From positions 3,460,001-3,524,000 of the forward strand of contig NZ_CP077093.1 of NCBI RefSeq assembly GCF_014268755.2: DNA of 64,000 nt. The letters are read 5' to 3'. The position numbers and the translations under genes were made by a program. The notes below the pieces were generated by a model. The model saw nothing but the letters and a program-made list of their open reading frames with translations. It had not been told where the DNA came from and searched no databases. Positions within the stretch are counted from its first letter, which is position 1. The number at the start of each line of letters is the position of its first letter. The stretch is from Pseudomonas vanderleydeniana. GTDB taxonomy: Bacteria; Pseudomonadota; Gammaproteobacteria; Pseudomonadales; Pseudomonadaceae. Below, piece by piece: positions 60,924-64,000 of this stretch.

Positions 60924-62111
60924 ATGGCCGTAAAAATTCTCTGGTACCTCACTACCCCCGATGGACCTTATCCGTGGGAGCCGGAGGGACGCTGGACAAC
61001 GGATTTCGAACACCTCAAGCAACTGGCGGTGGCCAGCGACCGACTGGGCTACTACGGCTCGTTGCTGGGGTCCAGCCCGAACGAAAGCCTGGCTGTCTCG
61101 GCGGCATTGATCGACGCCACCAAACGCCTGCGTTTTCTGGTCGCGCAGCACCCGGGGGAGCTGTCGCCGGCGGTGCTGGCCAAGTGGGCACTGACGTTCG
61201 ACCAGTTCTCCAATGGCCGACTGCTGTTCAACGTAGTCAACGGCAACGACGCGGGGCTGGCCACACTCGGCGTGCATTACCCGCACGACGAGCGTTATGA
61301 CTTCAGCCTTGAATACTGGCGCAGCTTCCAGAGCATTTATGCCGGTGAAACCGATGGCTACGACGGCCGCTACGTGAAGCTGGCGCCACGCTCGCCGGGT
61401 GCGGCCGGTCATCCACTCGGCGGCTGGCACCCACCCAGGCAGAAACCCGGTATTGCGCTATGGGGTGCAGGCACGTCGGCGCCGGGAGTGGCTCACTCGG
61501 TGCAACTGCTCGACGTCTACCTGAGTTTCGCCAACACACCGCCGGCGCTGGGCGAGAAGTTTCGCAAAGTGGCCGCCGAGGCGGCGAAGATCGGTCGTGA
61601 GCTGACCTTCGGTACGCGCTTGCAGATCATCGTCCGCGAAACCGAGGAAGAAGCCTGGGCTCACGCGGAAAAGCTGCTGCAACGCACCTCGCTGCAAACG
61701 GCACGGGCATCCCTCGAGCGACAGTTGCCGCCGGGCGTGACCCTGGAAAACTTCCACAGCGACGATCCACAGGTCCAGCGCAACGTCGAGAGTATTCGCG
61801 CCGGGCGCCTGCCCAAGGCCCGCGACCTGGAGATCTACCCCAACGTCTGGCTCGGGCCGAGCCTGTTCGGTTTCAACATTCTCGGCCCGGCTGCCGGTAC
61901 TTACCTGGTAGGCAGTGCAGAACAGGTTGCCGAGCGGATCCGCGAGTACGAGGCCCAGGGCACATCGGCCTTCATCCTCTCCGGCTTTCCATTGATCGAT
62001 GAAGCTCACCGTGTCGCCGACCTGCTGTTCCCTCTGCTCGACCTGGATCACGGCTTCGAAGTCCCTCGCCTGGGTGTGAACCCCCCGGCAGCACTGGCCG
62101 AAACGGTCTGA
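60924..62111 (+). CDS. SsuD-like FMNH2-dependent monooxygenase
   Basis: The 395-residue LLM-class enzyme has VKILWYLTTPDGPYPWEPEG, then LRFLVAQHPGELSPAVLAKW and FSNGRLLFNVVNGNDAGLATLGVHY. ALWGAGTSAPGVAHSVQLLDVYLSF and LVGSAEQVAERIREYEAQG complete the SsuD-like pattern. It should oxidise a C-S compound with FMNH2. It differs clearly from the minus-strand SsuD-like protein, suggesting a different step or substrate. The ATG at 60924 has AAGGA 8 bases before it; the ATG at 60918 is too close to that site. Confidence 0.86.
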   Translation: MAVKILWYLTTPDGPYPWEPEGRWTTDFEHLKQLAVASDRLGYYGSLLGSSPNESLAVSAALIDATKRLRFLVAQHPGELSPAVLAKWALTFDQFSNGRLLFNVVNGNDAGLATLGVHYPHDERYDFSLEYWRSFQSIYAGETDGYDGRYVKLAPRSPGAAGHPLGGWHPPRQKPGIALWGAGTSAPGVAHSVQLLDVYLSFANTPPALGEKFRKVAAEAAKIGRELTFGTRLQIIVRETEEEAWAHAEKLLQRTSLQTARASLERQLPPGVTLENFHSDDPQVQRNVESIRAGRLPKARDLEIYPNVWLGPSLFGFNILGPAAGTYLVGSAEQVAERIREYEAQGTSAFILSGFPLIDEAHRVADLLFPLLDLDHGFEVPRLGVNPPAALAETV

Positions 62112-62121
62112 GGAAACGCTC

Positions 62122-63693
62122 ATGAGTCAGGAGTTCTCCCGCCGGGCGTTTCTCGGCAACAGCCTGGCGGTAGGTGGTGGCCTGTTGCTCGGTAGCAGTC
62201 TGCTCGCCGGTTGCGACAACTCGCCAGCGACCGCCGTGGCCAGTGCGGTCTCCACGACGCCGGTCCACGGTGGGCGCCTGCGGGTCGGTATCATCGATGG
62301 TGACCAGGCCGGCAACCTCGATGCCCACAAGCCGGTAGGCGGCGGGATCATTCGTGGCTGGGCGCTCTACAGCAAGTTCTGGGAATGGAACCCGGACGTC
62401 AGCACCCGACTGGCGCTGGCCGAGTTCGCCGAGCCGAATGCCGACGCCAGCGCCTGGACCGTCCGCATCAAGCCGGGCCTGGAGTTCCATCACGGCAAGA
62501 CCATCGATGCCGATGACATGCTGTTTTCGATCCTGCGCCTGACCGACCCAGGGCTGGCTTCGCCATACGCCGGACTGGTAGGCGCCATTGACCGTTCGGC
62601 GTTGCGCAAACTCGACAAGCGCACCATCGAGATCCGTTTCAAGCAGGGCCAGAGCTTCTTCCCGCTGGACGAAACCCTGATCAGCTTCGGCGGCATCGTG
62701 CCCACCGACTACGATCCGGTGACCAACCCGGTGGGGGCGGGCCCTTATCGGCTCAAACGCTTCATTCCCGGGCAGCGCTCGCTCTACACCCGTTTCGAGA
62801 ATTACTACAAGCCCGGGCAGCCCTATGCCGACGAGCTGGAGATCATCGAATTCAAGGACCAGGTTTCCCGCGCAGCAGCCTTGCGAGCCGGGCAGATCGA
62901 TGTGGCCAGTGGCGTACAGGCCGAGCACAGTGCGTTGCTCAAGGCGGATTCACGTCTCAGGCTCTATGTGTCGCCCACCACCTCGTTCACCGGCTTCAAC
63001 CTCAACCTGGCCAAGGAGCCATTCCAGGATGTACGGGTACGTCAGGCGTTCCGCCTGCTGGCCGACCGCCAGGAGTTGGTGGACCGCGGCCTCAACGGCT
63101 TCGGGCGGATCGCCAACGATCTGTATTCACCCCAGGATCCGACCTACAACCACGACATCGACCAACGTCCACACGACCTGGAGCAGGCTCGCTCACTGTT
63201 GCGCCAGGCGGGTCGGCAGGATCTGCGCGTCGAATTGACCACCACGCCGGGGGCAGGGGTCAATGCTGCGCTGGTCTTTGCCCAGCAGGCGAAGAAGGCC
63301 GGGGTCGAGATCAGGGTGAACCAGGTCGATGGCTCGGTGTTCAACGGCCCGCAGCGCGAGAGTTGGCTGTTGTCGCCAGGTTCGACCCCGGCCCGGGGTT
63401 TCCTGGCCTCGGCCCTGCACAACGATGCGCCCCAGGCGATCTACAACCGCAGCAACTTCCACGACGAGCGCTTCACGGCGCTGTACCAGCAGGCGTTGGC
63501 GCAACCCCGGTTGGAGCAGCGCCGGCTGCTGGTGCACGAGGCCCAGCGTATCCAGCACGAGCGTGGTGGCCTGTTGATCTGGGGCTTCAGTGATGTACTT
63601 GATGCCGCTTCGATACGGGTCGGCGGCCTGACGCCGGAACAGACCACCTTCGCCTCCTGGCGTTTTGACGAACTGTGGTTGAATCATGCCTAG
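62122..63693 (+). CDS. Family 5 (peptide-type) ABC substrate-binding lipoprotein
   Basis: The 523-residue protein has a signal with both a twin-arginine motif (SRRAFLGNS) and a lipobox (LLAGC, Cys33). The mature part is a family 5 extracellular solute-binding protein (LALAEFAEPNADASAWTVRI, FHHGKTIDADDMLFSILRL, DVRVRQAFRLLADRQELVD). Such proteins bind peptides, nickel chelates, opines or glutathione-like compounds. Being in a sulfur operon, it may bind an organosulfur ligand. It overlaps the permease gene by 8 bases. Confidence 0.88.
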   Translation: MSQEFSRRAFLGNSLAVGGGLLLGSSLLAGCDNSPATAVASAVSTTPVHGGRLRVGIIDGDQAGNLDAHKPVGGGIIRGWALYSKFWEWNPDVSTRLALAEFAEPNADASAWTVRIKPGLEFHHGKTIDADDMLFSILRLTDPGLASPYAGLVGAIDRSALRKLDKRTIEIRFKQGQSFFPLDETLISFGGIVPTDYDPVTNPVGAGPYRLKRFIPGQRSLYTRFENYYKPGQPYADELEIIEFKDQVSRAAALRAGQIDVASGVQAEHSALLKADSRLRLYVSPTTSFTGFNLNLAKEPFQDVRVRQAFRLLADRQELVDRGLNGFGRIANDLYSPQDPTYNHDIDQRPHDLEQARSLLRQAGRQDLRVELTTTPGAGVNAALVFAQQAKKAGVEIRVNQVDGSVFNGPQRESWLLSPGSTPARGFLASALHNDAPQAIYNRSNFHDERFTALYQQALAQPRLEQRRLLVHEAQRIQHERGGLLIWGFSDVLDAASIRVGGLTPEQTTFASWRFDELWLNHA

Positions 63694-64000
63694 ATCCCAT
63701 CGCAAGACCTCGCGGACACCGGTTTGGTTGTCCTGGTTCATGGGCCGGCTGGGTTACGGCTTGCTGACCGCCTGGCTGATCAGCCTGGTGGTATTCATTG
63801 CAACCCAGGCGCTGCCGTCCGATCCGGCCCGGGTGATCCTCGGGCCCGATGCGCCGTTGCAGAGTGTGCTGACCCTGCGCGAGCAACTGGGGCTGGATCG
63901 ACCCATCATCGAACAATACCTGCGTTGGCTGGGACGCTTCCTGAGCGGTGACCTGGGGACCTCGCTGGATTCCAATGCCGCCGTCAGCAGTATCCTGTCG
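63686..64000 (+). CDS. ABC importer permease (DppB type), partial
   Basis: The first 105 residues are in the window, which ends inside the gene. The N-terminus has a membrane segment (about 22-42). FIATQALPSDPARVILGPDA and LREQLGLDRPIIEQYLRWLG follow, with FLSGDLGTSL, all typical of DppB/GsiC-type permeases. It partners the family 5 binding protein just upstream. Confidence 0.88.
   Translation, partial: MPRSHRKTSRTPVWLSWFMGRLGYGLLTAWLISLVVFIATQALPSDPARVILGPDAPLQSVLTLREQLGLDRPIIEQYLRWLGRFLSGDLGTSLDSNAAVSSILS

Overview
The window is GC-rich chromosomal DNA of a gamma-proteobacterium, almost certainly a Pseudomonas of the fluorescens complex. Support comes from the GC-rich codon use, an RcpA/RcpC-type Flp/Tad pilus locus, an opgD gene, Pseudomonas-type REP palindromes and the tRNA-Gln sequence. 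The species cannot be fixed from sequence alone. No phage, integrase, transposase, rRNA or CRISPR array was seen.

Layout. (1) 1-4.5 kb: the end of an ABC ATPase, an FtsX-like permease and an AttH-type lipoprotein in one overlapping operon, then a methyltransferase. (2) 4.5-18.2 kb: a complete Flp/Tad pilus locus. The plus-strand run holds two flp pilins, prepilin peptidase, an extra AAA+ ATPase, cpaB, tadG-like, two tadE-like genes, cpaE/tadZ, tadA, tadB and tadC. A converging minus-strand run holds the secretin, tadD and a DUF3613 gene. An AraC-type protein with a degenerate receiver domain sits beside flp. (3) 18.6-26.5 kb: a lipoprotein, a DUF7079/ankyrin pair, a GNAT acetyltransferase, a DUF4432 protein, a two-component pair and opgD. 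(4) 26.6-32.3 kb: a periplasmic methionine-sulfoxide repair operon (msrB, DipZ-like, msrA) divergent from a second two-component pair. (5) 32.3-42.1 kb: LysR/EamA pair, patatin, DUF899, YciI and VOC proteins, the reverse transsulfuration pair (cystathionine beta-synthase and gamma-lyase), tRNA-Gln and a CPBP protease.

(6) 42.1-64 kb is the most interesting part: an organosulfur scavenging island. It encodes an SsuBC/TauBC-type ABC importer with two permeases, two TonB-dependent receptors, three paralogues resembling the desulfinase DszB, two SsuD-like flavin monooxygenases, an SfnB/DszC-like acyl-CoA-dehydrogenase-fold flavoprotein, a heterodimeric ABC exporter, a class II aldolase-like protein and the start of a peptide-type ABC importer. 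Two of the DszB-like proteins keep the Cys-His-Arg set known from DszB; the third has Ser in place of Cys.

Four intergenic regions in the island each carry the palindrome TGCTGCT-N2-AGCAGCA together with one or two sigma-54 type (-24/-12) promoters placed 80-190 bp away. This is the arrangement expected of an enhancer for one sigma-54 activator, which is not encoded in the window. The inferred system imports an organosulfur compound through the outer and inner membranes, oxidises it with flavin monooxygenases and releases sulfite through DszB-like desulfination, all switched on together. The substrate is unknown.
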